Notes: generated by a model from the letters alone, not told the origin. 64,000 nucleotides of DNA from CAWGOF01 sp963824225 (GCA_963824225.1 CAWGOF010000003.1:3162001-3226000); one strand, 5' to 3'; shown: positions 50,674 through 60,234, counted from the stretch's first letter. A program made the numbers and translations.

Positions 50674-51837
50674 TCAGAACGCGAGCCGTAGGTCGTGCTG
50701 GGTGTTGGACGGGAGATTCGGCGTGGTCCAGTCCCGACGGTAGATCTCGCTCCAGGCAGCAGGCACAGGCAGGCGCTCGGGGAAGAGCCGTCTCGCGAGA
50801 AACCGCCTCCAACTCCAGGGCTCCCGCGTGAGGCCCTTGCGCATCGCCGGCGTCGTCGGATCGGGCTTGCGCTCAGACACCCCCTTGATGAAGTTGCGCC
50901 AGCCGCAGAACAGGAAGATCCGGTCGAGCGCCGCAACGATGCGCCGGGGAAAGGCGATCGTCTCCCGGTGATGGTGGGCCAGGCAGTGGCGGAACAGCTT
51001 GTGCAGCAGATCGTTGGCGTACATCGCCTGATCGCGCGCGATCGCGGCGGGCGAGCGCGGGGCGCCATTGGGTCCGCGCGCGGGGTTGGGGAAAACGACG
51101 TGCTCGATGCGGCTTTCGAGTCCTCGCTTGCGGATCGCTCGAGCGTAGGCTTCGAGGTCGTCGGTTACGACCGCGAGGCGGGTCTGATTCGGCCCGAAAC
51201 GCAGGCGTAGCTCGAGCAATCGCGCGGCCGAGCCCTCATAGCCACCGTGGATGTCGCGGTCGGGTCTGCCCTGACGGCGAAGCTCCTGGAAGGTCGAGCG
51301 ACGGCCGGCACGACGGTGCGTATTGGCGTCGACACCGTAGACGAACCAGGAGTCGCGGCCGACGAGGGTGCCGATGGCGATCGGCTGATCCTGCGTGCCT
51401 TCGAAGGTCTTGGTGTGGTCGAGGATCGTGTCCTCGGTGTCGGTGCTGGGCAGATGAAGGAGCGCCAGGACCTGGAGCAGCTGGGCGTGTCGACCGAGGC
51501 GAGCGGACAGCCGTGTGACGGTCGAGGGTGCGCAGCCGACCATGCGAGCGATCTGGCGGTGGGCGGCGCCGTTGACGAGTCCGTGGGCCACGGGGACGAG
51601 CAGCTCGGGACGTTTCAGGAAGTACGAGGTCGCGAAGGACTGCTTGGAGAAGGACCTGTGGCAGGTGTGGCAGCGGTAGCGCGGGACGCGGCGGCCATCG
51701 GCTCGCCGGTAGGAGCCGTCGTGCTTGTAGGAGAAGCGTCTCGGATCGGGCTGACGGTGCTGGAAGCAGGCCCGATGGGGGCAGAATGGCGGTGCGAAGC
51801 GTCGTTGGATCTCGAGTGGCTGAATCGGCCAGTGCAC
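50674..51837 (-). CDS. IS transposase with zinc ribbon and DDE-like core
   Basis: A 387-residue transposase. The N-terminus has a zinc-ribbon-type pair, CPHRACFQH and YRCHTCHRSF; then a helix-turn-helix RQIARMVGCAPSTVTRLSARL. A core domain with DHTKTFEGTQDQPIAIGTLV and FVYGVDANTH could hold the catalytic acids; VVTDDLEAYARAI supplies a second Asp. The layout resembles IS1/IS1595-like enzymes, but I cannot name the family. It starts with GTG and is the only gene in the element. Confidence 0.78.
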   Translation of the reverse strand: MHWPIQPLEIQRRFAPPFCPHRACFQHRQPDPRRFSYKHDGSYRRADGRRVPRYRCHTCHRSFSKQSFATSYFLKRPELLVPVAHGLVNGAAHRQIARMVGCAPSTVTRLSARLGRHAQLLQVLALLHLPSTDTEDTILDHTKTFEGTQDQPIAIGTLVGRDSWFVYGVDANTHRRAGRRSTFQELRRQGRPDRDIHGGYEGSAARLLELRLRFGPNQTRLAVVTDDLEAYARAIRKRGLESRIEHVVFPNPARGPNGAPRSPAAIARDQAMYANDLLHKLFRHCLAHHHRETIAFPRRIVAALDRIFLFCGWRNFIKGVSERKPDPTTPAMRKGLTREPWSWRRFLARRLFPERLPVPAAWSEIYRRDWTTPNLPSNTQHDLRLAF

Positions 51838-51967
51838 GCCGAAGGATCGAGCAGGCCGCGTGCCGAGGCGGTGGGGCTCAAACCGCCGGGAAACTGCAAG
51901 CTCGGGCAGCCACGCGCTTGCCTGTGGTCAGCGATGGGTCGGTGCCCGACCGCCCGCGACCACGCGC

Positions 51968-51993
51968 GAGCAACACTCTCCGCACCACGATGG
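51968..51993 (-). repeat. Right terminal inverted repeat of the IS
   Basis: Ends CTCTCCGCACCACGATGG, the complement of the left repeat. It lies one base before the stop codon of the minus-strand SGNH/TPR gene. Confidence 0.8.
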
Positions 51994-51994
51994 A

Positions 51995-54076
51995 CTACTT
52001 CAAACGCTCGAGGGCTCGGCGGGCGAAAGTGTCGCGCGGATCGATGCGCAGGCTCTCCTCGAACAGCGCGATCGCCTCGTCCCGCCGGCCCTGCTCGGCG
52101 CGCACGGCGCCGAGCCCGTTGCGCGCGCGCACGTTGTCCTGTCGCAGCTCGAGCGCGGCCCGGAACTCGCGGTCGGCATCGGGCAGGTGGGCGAGCTCGA
52201 GCAGCGTGAAGCCGTAGTCCACGTGGAACTCGGCGTTCTTCGCGTCGAGCTCGACGGCGCGGGCGAGCGCTGCGCGAGCGTCGGTGTACTGGTCGAGCAG
52301 CGCGAGCGCGACGCCGAGCCGGTTCCAGGCGCCGGCCGAGCGCGGATCGGCCGCCGTGGCCCGGGCGAACACGTCGCGCGCCTCGGCAACCTGGCCCTGC
52401 TGCCGCAGCGCCTCGCCCAGACCGATGAGCGAGTTGACGTGGTCCGGGACGCGGCCGAGCGTCTCGCGGTGCACCGCTTCGGCCTCGGCGAACCGGCGCG
52501 CGCGCGTGAGCAGGCGACCGAGGTTGTAGCGCGCGACGTAGTAGCCCGGATCGAGCGCGATGCACTCGCGGTACTTCTCCATCGCCTGGTCGAAGCGCCC
52601 CTGGTTCTCGAGCACGACGGCGAGGTTGTACAGCAAGGCCGGCGTGCCGCCGCCGGCCGGTGTGCTGCCGCCGGCCGGCGTGCTGCCGCCGGCCACCGCC
52701 GCGGGAGCGCCGGCCGCGCCTGCGGCCGGTGCGGGCCCGACCGCGCGGTCGAAGGCCTCGATGTCCACGCTGCGCGGCTCGCCGAGACGTCCGTCCTCGA
52801 TCAGCGCATGCCAGATCGCGCGGGCGATGAGCCGGTGGCCCGCTGGCTTGGGGTGGACGTAATCCTCGATCAAGTTGAAGCCCACGAGCCGTCCGGGCGA
52901 TGCGTCCTCGAAGATCCGCTCGGCGTCGACGAGCAGCGCGCCGCGCGCTTGCGCGAGGTCGCGGATCGTCTCGTTGAACGCCGAGATCGCCCGCGCGGGC
53001 TTCGCGTCCGAGTCCCGCGCGCGCACGAACGCGCCGTAGGCGTCGTCGAGCCTCCCTGCGGCCTCGTACGCCTGGCCCAGGCGGTACAGCGCCTCGGCGT
53101 AGCCGCCGTCGATCGCCACCGCCGCTTCGAGCGCCTGGACCGCGGCGCCCGAGTCCCCGCGCTCGAGCGCGGCCTTGCCTTCGCCCAGCGCGCGCAGCAG
53201 GTCCTGGCGCTGCATCAGGCCGATCGTCGGGCCGAACATCGATTCGTTGGGCACCCAGTCCCTGAGGTTCGACGGTACCGTGCACAGGACGACCCGCACC
53301 CCCGCGCGCGCGGCATCGTCGAGGATCGCCCGCAGGTTGGCCTCGAACGAGACGCGGGCCTCCTCGCGCTCGGCCGGGCCCACACCGACCGCGACCTCGC
53401 GGCGCACGTCGAGGCCGAGGAGCTCGCCGGCAGAGCTGGGGGCATCGTCGTCCCGTCCGCCCCCCTGGCGCACGGTGTCGATGGCCCGCGACATCGCGGA
53501 GAAGGTCCGCAGCTGTAGCGCGAGCGCGCGCAGCCTTGCGGCAGCGCTCGGGCCCGCGAGCTGATCCCGGTAGAACCTCCGCTCGACGAACTCATTGTGC
53601 CCCTCGAACACGACGAGCGCGTCGGGCGAGTACCCGAGGACCTCGCGCGCCACGATGCGCAGCCGGTGCGAGCCGTAGGACATCGCCGCGGCGTTGACCG
53701 ATTCGATCGTCCGGCCGGGACGAGACGCCTGGAGCGCTGCGCCGAGCGGGCGAGCGAACGCCACCTCGGCGCCCCACGGGAACCCCCACGCGCTCGATCC
53801 GCCGAGCACGAACAGGCGGAACCCGCCCCCCGGCTTCTCGGCCCGGAACTCCTGGTAGTTGAACGAGTGCTGCACGGCGCGGGCGTGCGTGTGATACGTC
53901 GCCCGCCCGGGGTCGAGCTCGTAGATCGGCACGCCTTCGGCGAACCCCTGGAACGGATCGCGCTCGCTCGCGAGCGGGCGCACGCCGGCGATCCACAGCA
54001 CGCCCTCGGCCAGCCCGAAGAACAGGGCGACGGCGAGGACGGCGAACAAGATCTTGCGCGACACGGCCTCGTGCAT
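51995..54076 (-). CDS. SGNH hydrolase-like domain with inserted and C-terminal TPR repeats
   Basis: A 693-residue protein with an N-terminal membrane anchor (about 6-30). The SGNH/GDSL-type block I is FVLGGSSAWGFPWG, a GHNE block is in VVFEGHNEFVERR, and block V is DYVHPKPAGHRL with the Asp-His pair. Between the last two lies a TPR insertion (about 285-370, LERGDSGAAVQALEAAVAI). After a hexapeptide AGGSTP repeat, at least five more TPRs fill the C-terminal 250 residues. Membrane SGNH proteins often modify polysaccharides or lipids. I used the ATG at 54076; a GTG at 54103 is possible. Confidence 0.78.
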   Translation of the reverse strand: MHEAVSRKILFAVLAVALFFGLAEGVLWIAGVRPLASERDPFQGFAEGVPIYELDPGRATYHTHARAVQHSFNYQEFRAEKPGGGFRLFVLGGSSAWGFPWGAEVAFARPLGAALQASRPGRTIESVNAAAMSYGSHRLRIVAREVLGYSPDALVVFEGHNEFVERRFYRDQLAGPSAAARLRALALQLRTFSAMSRAIDTVRQGGGRDDDAPSSAGELLGLDVRREVAVGVGPAEREEARVSFEANLRAILDDAARAGVRVVLCTVPSNLRDWVPNESMFGPTIGLMQRQDLLRALGEGKAALERGDSGAAVQALEAAVAIDGGYAEALYRLGQAYEAAGRLDDAYGAFVRARDSDAKPARAISAFNETIRDLAQARGALLVDAERIFEDASPGRLVGFNLIEDYVHPKPAGHRLIARAIWHALIEDGRLGEPRSVDIEAFDRAVGPAPAAGAAGAPAAVAGGSTPAGGSTPAGGGTPALLYNLAVVLENQGRFDQAMEKYRECIALDPGYYVARYNLGRLLTRARRFAEAEAVHRETLGRVPDHVNSLIGLGEALRQQGQVAEARDVFARATAADPRSAGAWNRLGVALALLDQYTDARAALARAVELDAKNAEFHVDYGFTLLELAHLPDADREFRAALELRQDNVRARNGLGAVRAEQGRRDEAIALFEESLRIDPRDTFARRALERLK
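52636..52697. repeat. 18-bp minisatellite in the SGNH/TPR gene
   Basis: About three and a half copies of an 18-bp unit (GCCGGCCGGTGTGCTGCC) encode the hexapeptide AGGSTP in tandem, forming a flexible linker between the hydrolase part and the C-terminal TPR part. Slippage here could change linker length. Confidence 0.6.
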
Positions 54077-54142
54077 TCTGTCACGTTCGTCCGCGCGTAC
54101 CACCTGTGGAACAATGTCGGTACACGTCGTTCGGAGGTGTCC

Positions 54143-55516
54143 ATGGCCGCACGCGTTCTCTCAGGCTCGCTCGTCCTGTTGCTCGTCACCGCCGCCGGCG
54201 CGGCACCCCCGGACGGGAAGCCCGTCGACTGGCCGACGTTCCGTGGCCCGTCGTCGAGCGGCGTGGCCGAGGGGTTCCCCACCGTCGAGCGGTTCGACGT
54301 GGCGAAGGGCGAGAACGTCCTGTGGAAGACCAAGGTCCCGGGCCTCGGCCACTCGAGCCCGGTGATCTGGGGCGATCGGATCTTCGTCACGAGCGCGATC
54401 AGCGGCAAGGCCGATCCCGAGCTCAAGGTCGGACTCTACGGGAACATCGAGTCGGTCTCGGACGACACGGTGCACAAGTTCGTCGTGTACTGCATCGACC
54501 GCAAGACGGGGAAGATGCTGTGGGACCGCACGGCGTGGGAGGGCGTGCCCACGGTGAAGCGCCACACGAAGGCGTCCCACGCCAACTCGACGCCGGCGAC
54601 CGACGGCAAGCGCGTCGTCGTGAACTTCGGCTTCGCCGGCCTGTACTGCTACGACATGGACGGGAACCTGAAGTGGAAGCGCGACCTCGGACCGCTCGAC
54701 TCGGGGTACTACGAGGTGCCCGAAGCGCAGTGGGGGTTCAGTAGCTCGCCCGTGATCCACGACGGCCGCGTGATCGTGCAGTGCGATGTACAGAAGGACT
54801 CGTTCCTCGCCGCGCTGTCGCTCGACACCGGGGCCGACGTGTGGCGCGTGCCGCGCACCGACGTTCCGAGCTGGAGCACGCCGCTCGTCCATCGCAGCGC
54901 AGACCGGGCGCAGATCGTGGTCAACGGCTGGAAGCACGCCGGGGGCTACGACCTGGCGACGGGCAAGGAGCTGTGGAAGATGCACGGGCGCGGCGACATC
55001 CCGGTCCCGACGCCGATCGCCGGCCACGACCTGCTGTTCCTGGCCCACGCGCACGGTGGATCGGGACTGTTCGCCGTCAAGCCCGGCGCGACGGGTGACA
55101 TCACGCTGCCCGAGGGCCAGTCGTCGAGCGCGAGCGTGGCGTGGAGCGCGGGCAACGGGGCGTACATGCAGACGCCGCTGATCTACGGCGCCGAGCTGTA
55201 CTCGTGCCGCGACAACGGTGTGCTGAGCGTGTACGACGCGCGAACCGGCACGCGGCACCAGCAGGTGCGCCTGGGGGGCGGGACGAGCGGCTTCACCGCA
55301 TCGCCCGTCGCCGCCGACGGCAAGATCTATTTCACGAGCGAAGAAGGGCGGGTCTACGTCGTTCAGGCAGGTCCCGAAGGCAAGCTCCTGTCGAGCAGCG
55401 AGGTCGGCGAGGTCTGCATGGCCACGCCGGCGATCGCCCGCGGTGTCCTGTTCTTCCGCGGCCGCGATCATCTCATCGCGGTCGGTGCGAAGGAGGCTGT
55501 CGCCGCCCGGAGCTGA
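54143..55516 (+). CDS. Secreted PQQ-like beta-propeller protein
   Basis: A 457-residue exported propeller protein with a signal peptide (1-20), then DWPTFRGPSSSGV, the motif seen at the start of many such planctomycete/acidobacterial proteins. Blades follow with CIDRKTGKMLWDR, LSLDTGADVWRV, DLATGKELWKM and VYDARTGTRHQQ. It has no membrane segments besides the signal, unlike the paralogue at 1841. It may bind a ligand or scaffold outer-membrane work. The start ATG has GGAGGTG six bases before it. It diverges from the SGNH/TPR gene. Confidence 0.87.
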   Translation: MAARVLSGSLVLLLVTAAGAAPPDGKPVDWPTFRGPSSSGVAEGFPTVERFDVAKGENVLWKTKVPGLGHSSPVIWGDRIFVTSAISGKADPELKVGLYGNIESVSDDTVHKFVVYCIDRKTGKMLWDRTAWEGVPTVKRHTKASHANSTPATDGKRVVVNFGFAGLYCYDMDGNLKWKRDLGPLDSGYYEVPEAQWGFSSSPVIHDGRVIVQCDVQKDSFLAALSLDTGADVWRVPRTDVPSWSTPLVHRSADRAQIVVNGWKHAGGYDLATGKELWKMHGRGDIPVPTPIAGHDLLFLAHAHGGSGLFAVKPGATGDITLPEGQSSSASVAWSAGNGAYMQTPLIYGAELYSCRDNGVLSVYDARTGTRHQQVRLGGGTSGFTASPVAADGKIYFTSEEGRVYVVQAGPEGKLLSSSEVGEVCMATPAIARGVLFFRGRDHLIAVGAKEAVAARS

Positions 55517-55571
55517 GCGGTTCCGGAATTGGTACCGGTCGGCTGCCGGAGCCGGTCGTACCTTGGCCGAC

Positions 55572-57107
55572 GTGCGCCTTCTCGGCATCGTCTTTTTCGT
55601 CATCGCGCTCCTGCCGCTGCCCGGATACGCCGGACAGCCCGGACAGACTCGAACGCCCGACGCCGTCGTCGTACGGTTGACCGAGGCCGACGCGAACCGG
55701 TTCCTCGTCGGCGCGTTCCGCGCGAAGGGCGGCCCGGTGTTCACGGGCTCGCGCGCGAGCGCAGGGCGCGGCATGCACGGCGTGTCCTACGAGCTGCGAC
55801 TGTCGGAGCCGGTCCTCGCGCTCGGCTCGACCGGTGCTCCGTCGATGTCCCTGTCCTTCGACATCCTCGATGCCAACGTCACGATCGAGCGCATCGAGCG
55901 CAAGATCCTCGGTCAGCTGGCCCGGTGCGAGGGCGCGGGACTGTTCGTCGAGCCGGGACGCCCGCTCGCGATGGCGCTCGATCTCGGGCTCGTCGTCGCC
56001 GACGGTGACCTGCGCCTCGTGCCGCTCGAGGCGCGGTCGCCCGGCGCGCGCGAAGCGATTCATCTGATCAAGCCCGAGCGCTGCCGCAACACGGTCGTGC
56101 CGACGTGGCTCCTGTGGAGCCTGGGCAAGTCGCACCTGAGACGCAGCGTCGAGCGCGTCGATCGGCTGCTCCTCGATCGGGCGCGCCGCGCGGCGGCCGA
56201 TCTCGCGCAGGACGGTTTCGTCCGGGAAGAGTGGATCGTCGGCTCGACGCTCTTTCGCCTCGAAGCCCAGAGCGTCGCGACCGACGGGGGCGCCCTGACC
56301 GTCTCGTTCGACGGACTGCGGGGGGCCGCAGGTGACGAGCGCGGGAGCTCCCGACCGCCGTCCACGCGCCCGGCGCTTCCGGCCGATCGGTCGGCGATCG
56401 CGATCTCCGAGCGTCTGGTCAACGAAGCGATCGGCGCCGCGTTCGACGGCCTGAGCGCGAAGGCCCGGACGCCGTCGGGCGACCTGAAGCGTCTCGTGCG
56501 CAGCGAGGCCGTGCTCGCGCTGATCCCCGGCCTGCGGGACCTCGAGGTCCGGAGCGGACTGCAGTTCCAACTCAGGCTGCTGACGCCGCCGCACGTGCGC
56601 TTCGCGGCCTCGACGCCGTCCGATCCGTGCCCCAGCGCCGACGTCGAGCAGGTCGCGCTGCCCGCGGGGGCTCGCGCGGTCGTCACGGTCGAGGTCGAGA
56701 ACGTGGCGCTCGACGTCCTGCGCCCGACGGACGGCGAGCCCGAGCACCTCGGCACGCTGACGATCGATCGCGGCCGGGTCCGCGCCGTACCGTTCGTCAA
56801 CCGGATCAACGGCATCGCGTTCGAGCCGGTCGAGAACTCGTGGCGCCTGTCGTCGACCGGCATCGCGTTCGACGAGCCGCTGCTCGCGGCGACGATCCAG
56901 GAGCTCGTGTTCGGGATCCTGTTCGAGACCCGCACGGAGCCGCTCGCGCCCGAGGGCTTCCGCGTCGGCGACGCGCGGCTCGCCGCGCGATCGTTCACGG
57001 CGACGGACGGCTATCTCGTCGTCACCCTGGGGGACGTTGCCGAGCCACCGGGCGCGACGGAGCACGCGAGCGCCACGCGAACACGTAGCCTTCGCGCGTC
57101 ACGCTGA
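55572..57107 (+). CDS. Secreted protein, possibly BPI-like lipid-binding
   Basis: A 511-residue protein with a signal peptide (GTG start, about 1-23, ending GYAGQ). The body is strand-rich with two similar halves, each beginning with a short helix (LTEADANRFLVGAF and ISERLVNEAIGAAFDGL). This recalls BPI/SMP-type tubular lipid-binding proteins, but I cannot confirm it. It lies 55 bases after the PQQ gene, same strand. Its last 86 bases overlap the 3' end of the opposing subtilase gene, an unusually long overlap; a real C-terminus could be shorter. Confidence 0.65.
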   Translation: MRLLGIVFFVIALLPLPGYAGQPGQTRTPDAVVVRLTEADANRFLVGAFRAKGGPVFTGSRASAGRGMHGVSYELRLSEPVLALGSTGAPSMSLSFDILDANVTIERIERKILGQLARCEGAGLFVEPGRPLAMALDLGLVVADGDLRLVPLEARSPGAREAIHLIKPERCRNTVVPTWLLWSLGKSHLRRSVERVDRLLLDRARRAAADLAQDGFVREEWIVGSTLFRLEAQSVATDGGALTVSFDGLRGAAGDERGSSRPPSTRPALPADRSAIAISERLVNEAIGAAFDGLSAKARTPSGDLKRLVRSEAVLALIPGLRDLEVRSGLQFQLRLLTPPHVRFAASTPSDPCPSADVEQVALPAGARAVVTVEVENVALDVLRPTDGEPEHLGTLTIDRGRVRAVPFVNRINGIAFEPVENSWRLSSTGIAFDEPLLAATIQELVFGILFETRTEPLAPEGFRVGDARLAARSFTATDGYLVVTLGDVAEPPGATEHASATRTRSLRASR

Positions 57108-60100
57108 CGATCTCGGGTATCCCGTCGCCGTCGAGATCGCCCGCGGCCGGAGCCGAGAAGGTCCAGCCGCCGGTGAACTTGGGAAACCCCGTCGCCTCGC
57201 CGCCGTCGCCGCGGAACGCGTGCAGCAGATAACCGCCGCTCCCCATCAGCACCTCGTCCTTCCCGTCGCCGTCGATGTCGGCCGCGAGCGGGCGGGCGAA
57301 GAGCATGAGGTCCTCCATGCGCCGGGGCCAGCCCGGAATCATCGGCACCGTCTCGGCCGAGGTCCTGTGGCTCAGGCTCGCCGGAACGTCCGAGCTGCGA
57401 GCTGCGCTCGCCGGCCAGCCGCCGAGCGCGAGCGGCACGTCGAGCGGAACGCCGGGCTTGGCGCGCAGCGTGAGCATGCGGAACGGCAAGAGCGGGGCGA
57501 AGATCTCGGGTCGGCCGTCGCCGTCGAGATCGGCCGCGGCGGGTGAGCCCGTGCCGCCGAGGAAGTACGTGTCGCGGAACGCCGAGCGCTCGGCCGGCTC
57601 GAGCGAGTAGCGGGCGACGATCGTAGGCGTAGACCCCTCGTCGTCGACGAGGACGATCGAGCTGCCCGTGACCGCGTACAGGAGCACCTCGAGGTCGCCG
57701 TCGCCGTCCGCGTCGAGGAGCAGCGGATCCATCTGCACGCCGGTCGCGACGGTCGGCAGGAGCCCCGGGCGGACCGCGGGCAGCGTGAGCGCGCCCCAGC
57801 CGGGACGCAGCGGACCCGCGGGGTCCGCACGACCGCGCGGGCGCAGCGCGTAGGCCCGCGCCGCCCCGTTCGCGAGACCGTTAGAGCCGACGACGATCTC
57901 GGGCACGCCGTCGCCATCGAGGTCGCCGACCGCGGGAGACGAGACGACCTTCGCCAGGCCGGTGCTGCCCGGACCCGCGGCGTCCGTGGCCGCGCCCGTC
58001 GACGCGGCGGCCTCGTCGAGGCCGACGGGGAAGCCCGGAAGGCACGCGCCGCCCGTGCCCCACGCGTACACGCGACCGTCGAGCGCGGAGACGAGCACCT
58101 CGAGCCCCGGCCGGCCGTCGAGGTTCGCGAGCACCGGGCGCGACAGGATCCCGACCTCGAGCGCCCGCTCGGGCGTCGGGCGCTCGAGCGCGGGCTCGAC
58201 CGACACCGGGAACCCGCGGACGCGCGCGCCGTGGCGATCGAACGCGTAGACCTTGCCCTCGCGCGAGGCGACGACGATCTCGGGGCGTCCGTCGCCGTCG
58301 AGATCGCCGACCGCCGCAGCCCGGATCGACGTCTCGCGCGCGGCGATCCCGCCCTTGCGCGCCGCGGGCGTCTCGTCGAGCGTCAGGCTCGCGATCTCGC
58401 GCGCCGTGCCCGCGGCGTCGAGACCGAGCACGCGGACCAGGCCACCCGCGGTCGGGAGCACGATCTCGTCGCGCCCGTCGCGGTCGAGGTCGACGAGCGT
58501 GGGCCCGGCCTCGCCCGAGCCCTCGAGATCGATGGGAAATCCGCGGACCCACGAGGGATCGTCGAGGACGAAGAAGCTCCGGCGCGCCTCGCCCACGCGA
58601 CCCGCCGCGTCCTGAACCTTCAGGCGCAGCGTGACGCTGTACCGATCGCGGTCCTCGCGGCTCGTCGGCGCGGGGCCGCCGGGGATGGGGAGGCGGGCGA
58701 AGTCGAGCGTCCCCAGTGCGCCCGTGCGCGACCCGTCGACCTCGCCCTGGGCCACGACGACGTAGTCGCGCTCGGCCGGCTCGACGCCCAGCGCGTACTC
58801 CAGGCGAAAACGCGCGTGGCCCCCGCGGGGCAGGTCGATGCTCCCGTGCACCTTGAGCGTGCCGCGCCCGGGCGCCACGACGGCGAACCAGTCCGGGCCG
58901 GCGAGGTCGACTCTGGGCGGGATCGCGCCGTCGCGCGCCATCTCGACCGCGCGGCGGGCGTGGACGCGTCCGTAGCCGTAGTTCTGGTCGAAGCCCGGCC
59001 GCGCGACCCACCGCAGGGCGCCCCAGTCCGGCTTCGTGTTGTCCAGGTCGTCGGCCGACGCGCGCAGGATCTGGTACACGTCCTCGGGATCGAGCGGCCC
59101 GTGACCCGCATCGCGTGCCGCGGACTCGACGAGACCGACGACGCCGGCCAGGCGCGCCGTCGCTCCCGACGAGCAGCTCGTCGCCGGCACGCTGACCCAC
59201 ACGCGGGCCCCGAAGTTCGTGCACGGGTTGACGCCCCAGAACGTCGACGCCTCGCGCCAGTCGCTCGCGTCGTTGTAGCGCACCGCGTTCACGTACAGGA
59301 CGTGGTTCAGCAGACTCGGGAAGTTGTGGTGGTACGAGTACTCGTCGGCGGCCGAGCCGATGATCGCGACCCCGCGCTCGTACGCCAGGTCGACCGCGCG
59401 GCGCGCGGCGGGCGTGTCGTTGTAGCTCCCGAGCGCGGCGGCGACGACGGTGGCGCCGGCGTGAGTCGCGAACTCGACGCCCCGGGCGAAGCGGTTCGCA
59501 TCGACGACGAAGCTGTCGCCCACGCGGACCGGTAGGACCCGGCAGCGCGGACAGATCCCGGCGTCGCCGATCCCGTTGCTCGTCGCGCCCGCGGCCGTCT
59601 CGGCGATACCGGTCCCGTGGCCGAAGTCGGTGTCGTCGGTGGGGTCGTTGTCCGCGACCGTGTTGCCGCAGTGGCCGGTGCCGAAGAAGTCGTACCCCGC
59701 GATGTCGTCGGGATAGCCGTTCCCGTCCGAGTCCGTGCAATCGGAGAACGCGAGGACGAGGTCGCCCGGATCGACGAACCCGTTGCCGTTGCGATCGCCG
59801 ACGCGCGGGTCGGCGGCGTAGTCCTTGGCCCGCAGCGCGCCATCGCCGTCCGCGTCGTAACCTTCGGCACCCGCAGGCCGCGGGAGCTCCCCGGCGTTGA
59901 GCCATATCTGGTCGGTCAGGTCGCGCTCGCGCCAGCGGATGCCGCTATCGAGCACGGCGATGACGACGTCGTCCCGCCCGAGCGAGAGCTGCCACGCGGT
60001 ATCGACCGACATCCCGATCGCGCCGAGCGCGGCCTCGGCCGGATGCATGCGCTCGCGGTCGATGACGCGCGGGATGTCGCTCTTCAGCTCCCAGCGGCGG

Positions 60101-60234
60101 TCCTTGTATTCCGGATCGTTCGGCGGGCACAGGTCGGGATCGGTTCCGGGCGCGCCGGGCCAGCAGCTCGGCTTGTCGCCCGTCGCACCGAGCCCGAGGA
60201 GGGCGAGCAGCACGATCCCGAGCCCGGACTTCAT
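57022..60234 (-). CDS. Secreted subtilase (S8) fused to FG-GAP repeats
   Basis: A 1070-residue protein. The signal peptide (1-19) is followed by a subtilisin domain (about 75-430): Asp96 (IAVLDSGI), His206 (FGHGTGIAE) and Ser356 (SCSSGATARLAG). The usual oxyanion-hole Asn in AAGN is replaced (IIGSAADEYSYH), which may lower activity. A jelly-roll-like middle comes next, then eight FG-GAP/VCBS blades such as VDLDRDGRDEIV and GDLDGDGRPEIV that likely form a calcium-binding propeller. The EF-hand-like DSDGNGYPDD lies between Asp96 and His206. It likely acts outside the cell. ATG 60234 was chosen because the signal starts there. Confidence 0.85.
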   Translation of the reverse strand: MKSGLGIVLLALLGLGATGDKPSCWPGAPGTDPDLCPPNDPEYKDRRWELKSDIPRVIDRERMHPAEAALGAIGMSVDTAWQLSLGRDDVVIAVLDSGIRWRERDLTDQIWLNAGELPRPAGAEGYDADGDGALRAKDYAADPRVGDRNGNGFVDPGDLVLAFSDCTDSDGNGYPDDIAGYDFFGTGHCGNTVADNDPTDDTDFGHGTGIAETAAGATSNGIGDAGICPRCRVLPVRVGDSFVVDANRFARGVEFATHAGATVVAAALGSYNDTPAARRAVDLAYERGVAIIGSAADEYSYHHNFPSLLNHVLYVNAVRYNDASDWREASTFWGVNPCTNFGARVWVSVPATSCSSGATARLAGVVGLVESAARDAGHGPLDPEDVYQILRASADDLDNTKPDWGALRWVARPGFDQNYGYGRVHARRAVEMARDGAIPPRVDLAGPDWFAVVAPGRGTLKVHGSIDLPRGGHARFRLEYALGVEPAERDYVVVAQGEVDGSRTGALGTLDFARLPIPGGPAPTSREDRDRYSVTLRLKVQDAAGRVGEARRSFFVLDDPSWVRGFPIDLEGSGEAGPTLVDLDRDGRDEIVLPTAGGLVRVLGLDAAGTAREIASLTLDETPAARKGGIAARETSIRAAAVGDLDGDGRPEIVVASREGKVYAFDRHGARVRGFPVSVEPALERPTPERALEVGILSRPVLANLDGRPGLEVLVSALDGRVYAWGTGGACLPGFPVGLDEAAASTGAATDAAGPGSTGLAKVVSSPAVGDLDGDGVPEIVVGSNGLANGAARAYALRPRGRADPAGPLRPGWGALTLPAVRPGLLPTVATGVQMDPLLLDADGDGDLEVLLYAVTGSSIVLVDDEGSTPTIVARYSLEPAERSAFRDTYFLGGTGSPAAADLDGDGRPEIFAPLLPFRMLTLRAKPGVPLDVPLALGGWPASAARSSDVPASLSHRTSAETVPMIPGWPRRMEDLMLFARPLAADIDGDGKDEVLMGSGGYLLHAFRGDGGEATGFPKFTGGWTFSAPAAGDLDGDGIPEIVSVTREGYVFAWRSRAPSRPVARQRPPG

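Larger units (their letters stand above)
50577..51993 (-). mobile_element. Complete insertion sequence, 1417 bp
   Basis: Bounded by near-perfect 26-bp inverted repeats (50577-50602 and 51968-51993; one mismatch) and carrying a single transposase gene. It sits just after the stop codon of the SGNH/TPR gene (stop at 51995-51997) and just before the DUF2868 gene. I see no clear target-site duplication in the flanks, so the exact edges may differ by a few bases. Confidence 0.8.

Noticed and set aside
53597..54142. Upstream extension of the second PQQ frame
   Set aside because: It is antisense to the SGNH gene, and the signal peptide and GGAGGTG site mark the start at 54143.
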